64,000 bases of DNA, taken from NCBI RefSeq assembly GCF_024199985.1, contig NZ_JANARS010000008.1, positions 62,001-126,000 of the forward strand, in the 5' to 3' direction. Origin of the DNA: Nocardioides pinisoli. Its GTDB lineage: Bacteria; Actinomycetota; Actinomycetes; Propionibacteriales; Nocardioidaceae. Positions 9,037 to 16,916 of this stretch are shown here, piece by piece (the stretch's first letter is position 1; each line of letters begins with the position of its first letter). The position numbers and the translations under genes were made by a program. Below the pieces are notes generated by a model that saw only the letters and a program-made list of their open reading frames with translations, made no database searches and was not told the origin of the DNA.

Positions 9037-10101
9037 GTGACGACGGGGCGCGCGAGGCGGCGGGGGGCGGCTGCGTCCGCCACGATGGCGCTGCTGGTGG
9101 TCGCCGGGTGCTCGACGGACCAGCCGGAGCGCGGCGGCCGAGACGCGCCGGCCGCGCCGCCCCAGGAGTCGGTCGAAGAGCCGGTCGAAGAGCCGGTCGA
9201 GGAGCCTGAGCAGCCTGAGGAGCCAGAGGAGCCCGCCGAGCCGTCCCCGACCGCTGAGACCTCACCGGAGGCCTCACCGGAGCCCGACGAGCCGCTCTCC
9301 GCCGACGCCGTCGACACCGCCGTCGCGGTCCGGGCCGTGCGCCACCTCGCGGGCCGGATCGGTCCGCGGGAGGCGACGGGGGAGGCCTACGCGCGCGCCG
9401 CCCGCTGGGTCTCCGGCGAGCTGTCCCGGCTCGGGTACGACGTCGAGCGGCGGCGCGTGGACGTGCCGGCGGGGGAGTCCTGGGGGGTGCCCGTCCCGGC
9501 CGGACGCTCGGTCAACGTGGTGGCCACCCCGCCGGGCTTCGACCCGACCAAGCCGCACCTCGTGGTCGGGGCGCACCTCGACACGGTGCCGCAGGCGCCC
9601 GGCGCGGAGGACAACGCCTCGGGCGTGGGCGTGGCGCTCGCGGTCGCCGAGGCGGCGTCGCAGCACTCCACGCGCCTCCCGACGGTGTTCGTCGCCTTCG
9701 GCGCCGAGGAGCCCCGCGGTGACCCGGAGGACCACCACTACGGGTCGCGGCAGTACGTCGCCGCGATGCCGCCCGCGGAGCGCCGAGCGATGCGGGCGAT
9801 GGTGTCGCTCGACCGCGTCGGCGTGGGGGCGGTGGTGCCGGTCGGCTCCGCGGGCGAGTCCGACCCGGTGCAGGGAGCGCTGCTGGCAGCGGCCCGTCGA
9901 GCCGGCGCGGCTGCCGTCGCCGAGAGCGGCCAGCGCAGCAGCGACCACTGGTCCTTCGTCCGGGACGGCCTGCCGGCCGCGCGCCTGGGGTCGACGCCCT
10001 ACGCCGGCTACCACTCGACCGCGGACGTGCCGTCCGTCGTGTCGCCGGCGCAGCTCGAGCGAGTGGGCCGGATCGTCGCGGAGTGGCTCGCCCCGCGCTG
10101 A
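9037..10101 (+). CDS. M28-family zinc aminopeptidase lipoprotein
   Basis: A 354-residue exported metallopeptidase. The N-terminus is basic, then a hydrophobic stretch ending in the lipobox VAGC (LLVVAGCSTD), so the mature protein should be lipid-anchored outside the membrane. An acidic proline-rich spacer of about 60 residues follows, encoded partly by 12-base tandem repeats. The peptidase domain has every M28 metal/catalytic motif: GAHLDTV, EDNASGVG, FGAEE, SLDRVG and GYHSTADVPS. The GTG at 9037 gives a normal signal peptide; an earlier in-frame GTG at 9001 adds only tryptophan/glycine-rich residues. It ends 6 bases from the convergent CapA-like gene. Substrate is unknown; the family removes N-terminal amino acids from peptides. 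Confidence 0.9.
   Translation: MTTGRARRRGAAASATMALLVVAGCSTDQPERGGRDAPAAPPQESVEEPVEEPVEEPEQPEEPEEPAEPSPTAETSPEASPEPDEPLSADAVDTAVAVRAVRHLAGRIGPREATGEAYARAARWVSGELSRLGYDVERRRVDVPAGESWGVPVPAGRSVNVVATPPGFDPTKPHLVVGAHLDTVPQAPGAEDNASGVGVALAVAEAASQHSTRLPTVFVAFGAEEPRGDPEDHHYGSRQYVAAMPPAERRAMRAMVSLDRVGVGAVVPVGSAGESDPVQGALLAAARRAGAAAVAESGQRSSDHWSFVRDGLPAARLGSTPYAGYHSTADVPSVVSPAQLERVGRIVAEWLAPR
9169..9204 (+). repeat. 12-base tandem coding repeat in the peptidase spacer
   Basis: Three consecutive 12-base units (TCGGTCGAAGAG, CCGGTCGAAGAG, CCGGTCGAGGAG) encode a [S/P]VEE repeat, followed by degenerate copies to about 9240 encoding PEQPEEPEEPAEP. The region is slippage-prone and sets spacer length between the lipid anchor and catalytic domain. 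Confidence 0.75.
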
Positions 10102-10107
10102 GGCTGG

Positions 10108-11265
10108 TCAGCCCAACCCGGCGCACTCCCGCAGCGCGACCCGGCGGTCCCGCGACGCCGCCGCCGCCGGGCCGGTGTCGAGCGCGGCGAGACCGTCCGC
10201 ACCGATCGTCGCGGGCCACCACCGCGACGCGGTGACCCTCGCCCGGCCCGCCGGCTCGCGCGGTGGCCGGACGGTGAGGGTGAGGACGCCGGTGGGGCCG
10301 GGGGAGTACCACGCGAAGTTGCCCAGCCCGTAGGCGACGTAGCCGGGCCCGAGACGACCGTCACCCTGCAGCTCGTGGGCGTGGCTGCCCACCACGACGT
10401 CGGCGCCGGCACCGACGAGCCGCCGGGCCATCACGCGCTGGTCGTCGGACGGGCACCGCTGGCCCTGCACGCCCCAGTGGAGGTGGACGACCACGACGTC
10501 GGCGGACCGGTCGGCGAGCCGCACCTCGCGGAGCAGGCGTCCGGGGTCCAGTGCGCCGGCGACCCCGGACCTGGCCGGTCCCGCCACCCAGGAAGCAGTG
10601 GGGTCCGCCGTCGGGTCCTGGTCGGCCGCCGAGGCGGCGATCGTCGCCACGGTCGTGCCCTCGACGTCGGTGAGAGCGGGGGCGAAGGCGTCGTCCGCGT
10701 CGGCGCCGATCCCGATCACGGCCAGCGGCGGGTCGGCGGCAGCCGCGCGGCGGGCGGCCCGCAGCGTGGAGGGCAGGCGGCTGCGCCCGAAGTCGAGGGC
10801 GTGGTTGTTGGCCATGCTGGCGACGTCGACGCCCGCGGCGGCCAGGGCGGTGAACGCGGCCGCGCCGGCGGAGAAGGTGAAGCGCTTCCCGGGCTCTGGA
10901 GCTCCACCCGTGCCGACCGAGGTCTCGAGGTTGACGATCGCCACGTCGGCCGCGGCGAGCTCGGAGGCGGCGCCGGTCAGCGCGGTCGCAGGCCGGCGCA
11001 GGCGCGGGGCGAGCACGCCCTCGAAGTGCACGTCTCCCGCGACCGCGATGCGCACCGGGGCCGGACGCCGCTCAGGCGGGGCGGGATCGGGCGAGGTGTC
11101 GGGCGGGGCGTCGGGCGAGGCATCGGGTGCCGCCTCCGTCGACGCGGAGGGCGGCAGCGGAGGCGTCGGCTCGTCGGACCGACCGCAGGCCGCGAGCGCG
11201 AGGCAGGCGAGGAGGGCGAGCGTGGTGCCGTGGCGGCGTGTGCCCCACCCCCCGGCCCCGGTCAT
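10108..11265 (-). CDS. CapA-family lipoprotein (poly-gamma-glutamate synthesis protein CapA-like phosphoesterase)
   Basis: A 385-residue exported protein of the CapA/PgsA metallophosphoesterase-like family. The signal peptide ends in a lipobox (LALAACGRSD). A proline/aspartate-rich spacer with PDASPDAPPDTSPDP repeats leads to the domain, which has the family motifs IAVAGDVHFEG, VAIVNLETSVG, MANNHALDFG, VVVHLHWGVQ and VVGSHAHELQ, then GLGNFAW. These correspond to the metal-site positions of the family. No capB or capC homologue is adjacent, so a role in poly-glutamate is not supported by context; many actinobacterial CapA-like lipoproteins are solitary cell-envelope proteins. The ATG start is directly upstream of the signal peptide. 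Confidence 0.88.
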   Translation of the reverse strand: MTGAGGWGTRRHGTTLALLACLALAACGRSDEPTPPLPPSASTEAAPDASPDAPPDTSPDPAPPERRPAPVRIAVAGDVHFEGVLAPRLRRPATALTGAASELAAADVAIVNLETSVGTGGAPEPGKRFTFSAGAAAFTALAAAGVDVASMANNHALDFGRSRLPSTLRAARRAAAADPPLAVIGIGADADDAFAPALTDVEGTTVATIAASAADQDPTADPTASWVAGPARSGVAGALDPGRLLREVRLADRSADVVVVHLHWGVQGQRCPSDDQRVMARRLVGAGADVVVGSHAHELQGDGRLGPGYVAYGLGNFAWYSPGPTGVLTLTVRPPREPAGRARVTASRWWPATIGADGLAALDTGPAAAASRDRRVALRECAGLG

Positions 11266-11345
11266 GCCGCCATCGTCCCACCGCCGCGCGGCCCCCTCCC
11301 CAAGTGGGTGGACGCGACAGGGGTGTGCGGTGACAGACTCGGGTC

Positions 11346-11888
11346 ATGAGAACTCGGATCTCACTCCTGGCCGTCCCCGTGCTCGCGCTCACCGCCCTCG
11401 CCGCCGCGCCGGCGCACGCGGAGTTCTACAGCATCGACGACCCGGCCGATGCCAAGGGCTCGCTGACCGACGTCTACGGACTCGAGGTCAACCACGGAGC
11501 CGACAACGTCCTCGTCAAGGTGCGCTTCAACGAGCTGATGCGCTCCAGCGCGGCCGGGGTCTCGGTGTTCCTCGACACCGACCGCGACGCCAAGGGCCCC
11601 GAGTACGTCCTGAGCAGCGGCCTCGGCGACGGGACCGACTACGTCCTGACGGAGGCCGACGGCTGGCGGGGGAGCGACGACCGCGTCAAGTGCGACTACG
11701 CGGCCCGTCCCAAGTGGGGCCAGGAGGTGTTCCGGGCGGTGCTGAGCCGGGACTGCTTCGACCGTACGCCGTCGGTGCGGGTCTCGGTGAAGATGGTCGA
11801 CCAGGCCGACGGGTCCAAGCCGGTGATCGACTGGGCGCCCAAGCGGCACCGCTGGACACTCCCGGTCGAGTCGGGGCTCGGCGCCTGA
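11346..11888 (+). CDS. Secreted hypothetical protein
   Basis: A 180-residue protein with a clear Sec signal peptide: basic MRTR, a hydrophobic core (LLAVPVLALTALAAA) and the likely cleavage site AHA|EFYSIDD near residue 26. The mature part of about 155 residues looks beta-rich and contains two cysteines (VKCDY and SRDCFD) that could form a disulfide outside the cell. The segment VSVFLDTDRDAKGPEYVLSS resembles beta-sandwich proteins that follow a DTDxD-type loop, which may bind calcium; this is inference. A CAGACT hexamer 6 bases upstream of the ATG is a possible -10. It diverges from the CapA-like gene and converges on the RsbW-like gene. I do not recognise the family. Confidence 0.75.
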   Translation: MRTRISLLAVPVLALTALAAAPAHAEFYSIDDPADAKGSLTDVYGLEVNHGADNVLVKVRFNELMRSSAAGVSVFLDTDRDAKGPEYVLSSGLGDGTDYVLTEADGWRGSDDRVKCDYAARPKWGQEVFRAVLSRDCFDRTPSVRVSVKMVDQADGSKPVIDWAPKRHRWTLPVESGLGA

Positions 11889-11904
11889 ACCCGGGCGCGC
11901 GGCC

Positions 11905-12321
11905 TCACGCCTGCCAGCGCCGCACCATCGTCCAGACGTTGCTCGCGCCGTCGCGCTGGTAGTCGAGCTCGTCGAGCACGGCCGAGGCCAGCGGCAGGCC
12001 GCGCCCGGACTCCGCCATCTCGCCCGGCATGTCGTGGGAGGCGGCCGCGTCCCACCCGGCGTACTCCTCCCCGGAGTCGGCGAGCCGCGCGGTGAGCGAG
12101 TCGGCGGACACCTCCAGGCTGAAGCGCCAGGCGACCTGGCCGACCGGGCGTCCGTGCTCGACGACGTTGTTGGCCAGCTCCATCACCGCGGTCTCGAACA
12201 TCATCACGTCGGAGGCAGGGATGTGCGGGTGCTCGGTCGAGGCCCGCTCGAGCAGGTCGTGCAGCTGCTCCATGTCGCGGGGGACCGCGAGGCCCTCGAT
12301 GTCGTAGTGCTCACCAGTCAC
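11905..12321 (-). CDS. RsbW-like anti-sigma / serine-kinase ATPase (HATPase_c)
   Basis: A 138-residue GHKL ATPase of the RsbW/SpoIIAB type. The N box is visible in FETAVMELANNVVEHG, the G1 box in LADSGEEYAGW, and the G2 box in ESGRGLPLASAVLDEL. Proteins of this family bind a partner (a sigma factor or another target) and phosphorylate the STAS antagonist. The GTG start at 12321 lies inside the 3' end of the STAS gene, an 11-base overlap, so it is the last gene of a coupled four-gene operon with the SpoIIE phosphatase, glycosyltransferase and STAS protein. No sigma factor lies in the operon. Its target is therefore open; the glycosyltransferase is an obvious candidate. Confidence 0.87.
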   Translation of the reverse strand: MTGEHYDIEGLAVPRDMEQLHDLLERASTEHPHIPASDVMMFETAVMELANNVVEHGRPVGQVAWRFSLEVSADSLTARLADSGEEYAGWDAAASHDMPGEMAESGRGLPLASAVLDELDYQRDGASNVWTMVRRWQA

Positions 12322-12643
12322 GGCGCGCGTCCTCGACCGTGTCTTGGGGGCGGAGGATGCGGTCGAGGTTGGTCAGCCGGAGGACGGTGCGCACCTGCTC
12401 GCCCGCGCCGGCGATCCTGAGGTCGCCGCCCGCCTGCCGACACGTCTTGAGACCGCTGACCAGGGCCCCGAGCCCGGACGAGTCGATGAACGCCGTGGGC
12501 CCGAGGTCGACGACCACCTTGGGTGCCTGGGCCACGGCCGCGGCGATGGCGTCGCGGAAGGACGCCGCCACGGCCATCGACACCCGCGCCGGGCACACGA
12601 TCACCGCCACGCCGTCGCTGACGTCGGTCTGCCACTCGGTCAT
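12311..12643 (-). CDS. STAS-domain anti-sigma factor antagonist (RsbV-like)
   Basis: A 110-residue single STAS domain. The phosphorylation segment FIDSSGLGALVSG lies at residues 52-64, and by analogy with SpoIIAA the first serine (Ser55) should be the one phosphorylated by the RsbW-like protein and dephosphorylated by the SpoIIE-type phosphatase encoded in the same operon. The ATG at 12643 overlaps the glycosyltransferase stop (ATGA) and is preceded by GGAGAGAGCAGC, giving a ribosome-binding site. The reading continues to a TGA inside the start region of the RsbW-like gene. The close coupling with a glycosyltransferase is unusual for this family. Confidence 0.9.
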   Translation of the reverse strand: MTEWQTDVSDGVAVIVCPARVSMAVAASFRDAIAAAVAQAPKVVVDLGPTAFIDSSGLGALVSGLKTCRQAGGDLRIAGAGEQVRTVLRLTNLDRILRPQDTVEDARRDW

Positions 12644-14622
12644 GCTGCTCTCTCCTCCACCTGGTCGGGGAACTCCGGCACGCGGAACCGCGCGGCCTCG
12701 ATGATCACGCTCAGCACGAGCAGGTCGTAGGCGACCCACAGCCAGTTGACGCCGGTGCCGATCACCGACGTGGTGGTCCCGGCCCACAGGCGCAGCCCGC
12801 CCACGACGCACGCGAGGACGAGGATCGCCATGGCCGTCAGCTGCGGCCAGATCAGCCGCCACGGGAAGGGCTGACGTGCCTGCCGCGTCTTGGGGGTGAC
12901 GACGAAGCCCAGGGGCCGGCCGAACCACACGTTGGCGGCCGCGGTCACGCAGGCCCGGATCCACAGCGGGAACAGGGCCAGGCTGTACTGGTGGCCGCGC
13001 CAGGTCTTCACCCCGTAGCCGATGACCGCGAACAACAGCTGGTTGAGCACGACGTAGGGGATGAAGTAGGCGAGGAACGTCAGCCCGTAGGCGTTGACCG
13101 GCAGGATGCCGAGGCAGAGGTAGACGACCGGCGCGGCGAGGTAGATGACGGCCGCGAAGCCCGAGAGGTAGCTCCACATCGTCGCGAAGTACATGAGTCG
13201 CTGGCCCGCGCTCAGCCCGCGCTGGCCGAGCGGGTTCTCGCGCAGCAGCACCTGGAGGGTGCCCTGCGCCCAGCGGAGGCGCTGCTGCAGCATGGTGCGC
13301 AGGTCCTCCGGCGCGAGCCCGTGGGCCAGCACCTCGTGGTGGTAGACCGACTTCCAGCCGTTGGCGTGCAGGCGCATGCAGGTGGCCATGTCCTCGGTCA
13401 CCGAGACGGTGGCGAGCGGCATCATCGGCTGCGCCTCGTCGGCGCGGTCGACGTCGACAGCGGTCATCAGACGTCGTACGGAGTCGACCGCTGCCAGGGG
13501 TGAGAGGTCGCGCCGGGCGAGCTGGTCGAGCGCCGCGTCGTCGACGACCGGGACACCCAGCTCGGCGTCGACGTCGACCGGGAGCAGGTCGAGCGACTCG
13601 CCCGTCAGCAGCTCCAGGTCGGCGAGGTCGGCCCGGATGGCCGCGAGGTCGTCGCTCACGACCGACCTGCTCGCCTCCTGGACCGTCTGCTGGAACTCGA
13701 AGGTCACCTCGGAGACCGGGACGCCCTCGTCGAGCCGCCGCTGGGCGACGTGCACCGCCTCCAGCACCAGGCCGATCGAGGGAACCAGCTCGGGCGTGTC
13801 CTTGCGGGCCCGAGCGACCGCCTTGTCGAGGACGCGACGCGACGCCCGGAGGGTGTCGCGCACGGCACGCTCGACCTCGCGGACGTAGGCGACGATGCCG
13901 AGCTGCATGAGCGCGTCGCGCCGCAGGAGTGCGTTGGACCCGCAGAAGAAGGCGGCGTTCCAGCCGTCCTTGCCCTGCTGGATGGGCCCGTAGAACAGGG
14001 GCGCCTGGCTCCCGAGCGGGTCGCTGTCGGTGACGTTGCTGAACCACTGGGGCGTCTGGACCAGCGCCACCTCGGGGTCGCGGAACCAGCCGAGGGTGCG
14101 GTCGAGGATCAGCGGGTCGGGCACCTGGTCGGCGTCGAGGATCAGGAGGAACTCGCCCTCGGTGCGGAACAGGGCGCTGTTGAGGTTGCCGGCCTTGGCG
14201 TGGCGGGGCATGTCCTGCCACTCGTCACCCCGGGTGAGGTAGCCGACGCCCAGCCGTTCGGCCGCCGCCCGCATCTCGGGGCGGTCGCCGTCGTCGAGGA
14301 TCCAGGTCGTGTGGGGGTGCACGATCCGCTCGGAGGCCTCCGCGGTCGCGGCCACCATCTCGACCGGTTCGTTGTAGGTGGTGATCAGCACGTCGACGGT
14401 CGCGCCCTCGGGCGGGGGCGGTGCCTCGCCGCGTTCCTTGCGGCGCCACATCGTGAGGCCGAACAGGTAGGAGTCGACGAGCGAGTAGGTCTCGGCCAGG
14501 ACGAGCGGCACCGCGATCCACCAGTTGACCCAGTTGACCGAGAACAGCCAGCGCCACCCGACGTAGAGCGTGCCGCTCGTCAGGGTGAGGAGGACCAGGA
14601 TCCGGATGGCCAGCTGTTTCAC
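12640..14622 (-). CDS. Cellulose-synthase-like membrane glycosyltransferase (GT2) with a long internal insertion
   Basis: A 660-residue processive family-2 glycosyltransferase. Two membrane segments (about 5-25 and 33-58) precede a cytosolic catalytic domain with LITTYNEP (79-86), DDGDRPE (110-116), DADQ (163-166), TED (409-411) and QQRLRW (446-451), the D,D,D,QxxRW set of BcsA-like enzymes. At least five more membrane segments follow. An insertion of about 160 residues (roughly 244-405), predicted helical and acidic, sits between FCGSNALLRRDAL and the TED motif, which are normally close together. No PilZ domain is seen. The GTG start overlaps the phosphatase stop by 4 bases. The product polysaccharide is unknown; the enzyme should polymerise and export a beta-linked glycan. 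Confidence 0.9.
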   Translation of the reverse strand: MKQLAIRILVLLTLTSGTLYVGWRWLFSVNWVNWWIAVPLVLAETYSLVDSYLFGLTMWRRKERGEAPPPPEGATVDVLITTYNEPVEMVAATAEASERIVHPHTTWILDDGDRPEMRAAAERLGVGYLTRGDEWQDMPRHAKAGNLNSALFRTEGEFLLILDADQVPDPLILDRTLGWFRDPEVALVQTPQWFSNVTDSDPLGSQAPLFYGPIQQGKDGWNAAFFCGSNALLRRDALMQLGIVAYVREVERAVRDTLRASRRVLDKAVARARKDTPELVPSIGLVLEAVHVAQRRLDEGVPVSEVTFEFQQTVQEASRSVVSDDLAAIRADLADLELLTGESLDLLPVDVDAELGVPVVDDAALDQLARRDLSPLAAVDSVRRLMTAVDVDRADEAQPMMPLATVSVTEDMATCMRLHANGWKSVYHHEVLAHGLAPEDLRTMLQQRLRWAQGTLQVLLRENPLGQRGLSAGQRLMYFATMWSYLSGFAAVIYLAAPVVYLCLGILPVNAYGLTFLAYFIPYVVLNQLLFAVIGYGVKTWRGHQYSLALFPLWIRACVTAAANVWFGRPLGFVVTPKTRQARQPFPWRLIWPQLTAMAILVLACVVGGLRLWAGTTTSVIGTGVNWLWVAYDLLVLSVIIEAARFRVPEFPDQVEERAA

Positions 14623-15779
14623 GTCGTCTCCCGTCGGACAGCGAGCACGGTCAGGTCGTCGCTCGTGGTGAGCTCCTTCACCCGCTCGGTGACCATCTCG
14701 ACGATCGTGCTCGGATCGGGTGACAGGGCCGCCAGGTCCCGCGCCGCGGCGAGCGCCTCCTCGGCGGTCGGGAACGCGTCGAGGACGCCGTCGCTGACCG
14801 CGAGGAGCGTCTCGCCGGGCGCCAGCACGTCCGAGCGCGACGTCCAGCCGACCCCGGCCATCGCGCCCAGGGGGAGGTCGCCCGAGGCCAGGCGCCGCAC
14901 CTCGCCGTCGGGCTGCAGGACGAACGCCAGGCCGTGGCCGGCGTCGACGTACTCCATCTCGCCGTTGCGCGGGTCGATCCGTACGGCGAACAGCGTCACG
15001 AAGGTGCCGGCGTCGTCGAGGTCGTCCTGGCTGTCGACCGCCGCGCGGGTCACCGAGGCCGCCACACTGTTGAAGGGCGAGGTGCCGCGCACGAGGGTGC
15101 GCACCTGCGCGGCGATCATCGCCGCGACGAGGCCCTTGCCCATCACGTCGGCCAGCACCACCTGGAGCTGACCGTCGAGCACCTGCCAGTCGTAGAAGTC
15201 GCCGCCGACCGACCGCGCGGGCTGGCAGTGGCCGGCGATCTCGAGACCGGCGACCTGCACGTCGGCGCGGGGGAGCAGGCGGCGCTGCACCTCGCGGGCC
15301 TCGCGCTGGTCGCGGTCGCGGTCGAGCTCCTGCTCGACCCAGGTGGCGAGGTCGGCGAGCATCTTGTCCTCGGCCTCGCTGAAGGCGCGGGGGCGGTCGT
15401 CGGCCAGGCACAGGCTGCCGATGACGTGGCCGTCGGCGTGGAGCGGGCGTCCGGCGTAGAAGATGGCCGGCTCGTCGGACACCACCGCCGGGTGCTGCGC
15501 GAACTCCGGGTCCTCCCGCGCGTCGGGCAGGATGATCGGACGGTCCTGGGCGACCGCGACCGCGCAGATCGACTCCGACACCGGCCGCACCGGCGACGTC
15601 AGGCCCACGTGCGCGATGCTGACCTGCTGGTGGTCGTCGACGACGTTGACCGCGACGACGGGCACGTCGAAGAGGCGGCGCGCCATGCGGACGACGCGGT
15701 CGAAGCGGTCCTCACGACCTGCTGTCGATGCGAGGTTCTCGATGGCCGCAAGGCGCGCAGGATCGTGGAGCCGAGACAC
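14619..15779 (-). CDS. GAF-domain SpoIIE/RsbU-type protein phosphatase
   Basis: A 386-residue cytosolic PP2C-like phosphatase with an N-terminal sensor. Residues about 20-150 form a GAF domain (LFDVPVVAVNVVDDHQQ, SICAVAVAQDRPIILPDARED). After a helical linker, the SpoIIE domain has the metal-binding aspartates in VGGDFYDW (Asp194) and ADVMGKG (Asp211), then VDAGHGLAF, AVSDGVLDAF and TSDDLTVLAVRR near the end. The expected activity is dephosphorylation of the operon's STAS protein in response to a GAF ligand or redox cue. The GTG at 15779 has an AGGG ribosome-binding site about 8 bases upstream. It is the first gene of the four-gene operon. Confidence 0.92.
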   Translation of the reverse strand: MSRLHDPARLAAIENLASTAGREDRFDRVVRMARRLFDVPVVAVNVVDDHQQVSIAHVGLTSPVRPVSESICAVAVAQDRPIILPDAREDPEFAQHPAVVSDEPAIFYAGRPLHADGHVIGSLCLADDRPRAFSEAEDKMLADLATWVEQELDRDRDQREAREVQRRLLPRADVQVAGLEIAGHCQPARSVGGDFYDWQVLDGQLQVVLADVMGKGLVAAMIAAQVRTLVRGTSPFNSVAASVTRAAVDSQDDLDDAGTFVTLFAVRIDPRNGEMEYVDAGHGLAFVLQPDGEVRRLASGDLPLGAMAGVGWTSRSDVLAPGETLLAVSDGVLDAFPTAEEALAAARDLAALSPDPSTIVEMVTERVKELTTSDDLTVLAVRRETT

Positions 15780-15853
15780 GCTGCGACCCTGGCAGCTCCG
15801 GAGCCGGTCTGGACCAGCTTGTGCCCACGTCGCTGCGGTCCGTCCCCGCGGGC

Positions 15854-16330
15854 TCAGGTGGCCGCGACCCCGACGGCCCAGGCGGTGGCCGCGAGGAAGG
15901 CCGCCGCGAGCTCGATGAGGATCGACACGCCCACGGCGTGCAGGGCGCCCTTGGTCGAGGGCCACGCCAGCGGGCCGCCGACGCGCGCCCGCTCGGCGGC
16001 GTAGACGCCGAGGACGAACCCGATGAACATGCCGACGACCGGGATGACGAAGAAGCCGACGAAGGCGAGCAGGGCGCCGGCGAGGAGGGTGCGGTTCGGC
16101 ACGCCGGAGGCCTTGAGTCGCCGGCCCGGGACGAGGTACTTCACGACGGTGCCCCCGACGAGGAGCAGCGTGCTGACGGCCAGGACGGCCCAGCCGGTCG
16201 TCGTACCGACGTCGAGCGCCCAGACCAGGATGGCGCCGAGCACCAGGATGGTCCCCGGGAGGACCGGGACGATGATGCCCGCGATGCCGACGGCGATCGC
16301 GAGGGCGACCAGGACTTCGACGGTGCTCAC
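15854..16330 (-). CDS. DUF456 family membrane protein
   Basis: A 158-residue integral membrane protein of the DUF456 family, function unknown. Four or five hydrophobic segments are visible, including VEVLVALAIAVGIAGIIVPVLPG near the N-terminus, where the GIVVPVLPG-type motif is diagnostic, and LLAFVGFFVIPVVGMFIGFVLGVYAAE with the glycine-rich motif typical of the family. The GTG at 16330 matches the usual short N-terminus (MSTVEVL). It lies in the same orientation as the GAF-SpoIIE operon, 74 bases upstream of its first gene, and might be co-transcribed; no terminator is obvious between them. Confidence 0.85.
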   Translation of the reverse strand: MSTVEVLVALAIAVGIAGIIVPVLPGTILVLGAILVWALDVGTTTGWAVLAVSTLLLVGGTVVKYLVPGRRLKASGVPNRTLLAGALLAFVGFFVIPVVGMFIGFVLGVYAAERARVGGPLAWPSTKGALHAVGVSILIELAAAFLAATAWAVGVAAT

Positions 16331-16376
16331 GGGGCACAGCCTCCCAGACGGCGCACGGCCCGGCGGACCGGGACGC

Positions 16377-16411
16377 AGAACGGCCCCGGAGAGCGTGTCC
16401 GGGGCCGTTCT
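16377..16411 (-). terminator. Strong hairpin terminator for the DUF7455 gene
   Basis: AGAACGGCCCCGGA (16377-16390) pairs perfectly with TCCGGGGCCGTTCT (16398-16411) around a 7-base loop, a 14-base-pair stem. It lies 25 bases past the stop of the minus-strand DUF7455 gene and also upstream of DUF456. It is the strongest terminator hairpin seen in the window. Confidence 0.8.
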
Positions 16412-16436
16412 GGGAAGTCGGTCTGGTCGGTCGGGC

Positions 16437-16661
16437 TCAGGCCTCGCTGCCCGCGGTGGGGGTGTCCAGCTTGTGGGTCTCGTCGTGGACGGTCGCGGCG
16501 ACCTCGCGGAGCTTCTCGCCGTGCTCGCGAGCGTGGTGGGCGCAGAACAGCAGCTCGCCGCCGGTCTGGAGCTCCACCCGCAGGTAGGCCTGGGCGCCGC
16601 AGCGGTCGCAGCGGTCACCAGCCGTCAGGACGGCTTGGGTGGGTGCGGTGGCAGTGGTCAC
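16437..16661 (-). CDS. DUF7455 family zinc-ribbon-like small protein
   Basis: A 74-residue protein of the small actinobacterial family DUF7455, usually found beside the primary sigma and topoisomerase genes. It has the conserved block LTAGDRCDRCGAQAYLRVEL followed by GGELLFCAHHAREH, so CxxC plus CxxH would form a compact zinc site. The GTG at 16661 is chosen over an ATG at 16682, because a GAGG ribosome-binding site lies 5 bases upstream and known members begin MTT. Function unknown. It is transcribed away from parE and ends in the strong hairpin at 16377. Confidence 0.85.
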   Translation of the reverse strand: MTTATAPTQAVLTAGDRCDRCGAQAYLRVELQTGGELLFCAHHAREHGEKLREVAATVHDETHKLDTPTAGSEA

Positions 16662-16902
16662 GTCAGCCTCATTTCTGTTCATCGGTGTCTGGCCCAACGT
16701 AGCCAGTGGGACAAAGATTCCCTGCTGTCGTTCGAGATCGAGAACTCGTCAAGTCAATCACGTCACATCCCTCCCCGCTGGCGTTGTCCTCAGGCGTGGA
16801 CGAGCCGTTGCAGAAGTGATACCTGACAGGTGCCCCACGCTAGACCTGCCCATGCGCGGCACGAGGCAGGCGTGCCTCCCTCGGCGCCCGGCGTGTCGCA
16901 GG

Positions 16903-16908
16903 TAGGTT
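16903..16908 (+). promoter_or_regulatory. Candidate -10 hexamer (TAGGTT) for parE
   Basis: TAGGTT fits TANNNT and ends 8 bases before the GTG start at 16917, compatible with a leaderless or nearly leaderless mRNA. No ribosome-binding site is visible. A -35 element is not clear. Confidence 0.45.
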
Positions 16909-16916
16909 CTTCCCTT

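Noticed and set aside
11127..11333. Small plus-strand ORF over the CapA spacer region
   Set aside because: Composition mirrors the proline/aspartate repeat of the CapA-like lipoprotein on the opposite strand.
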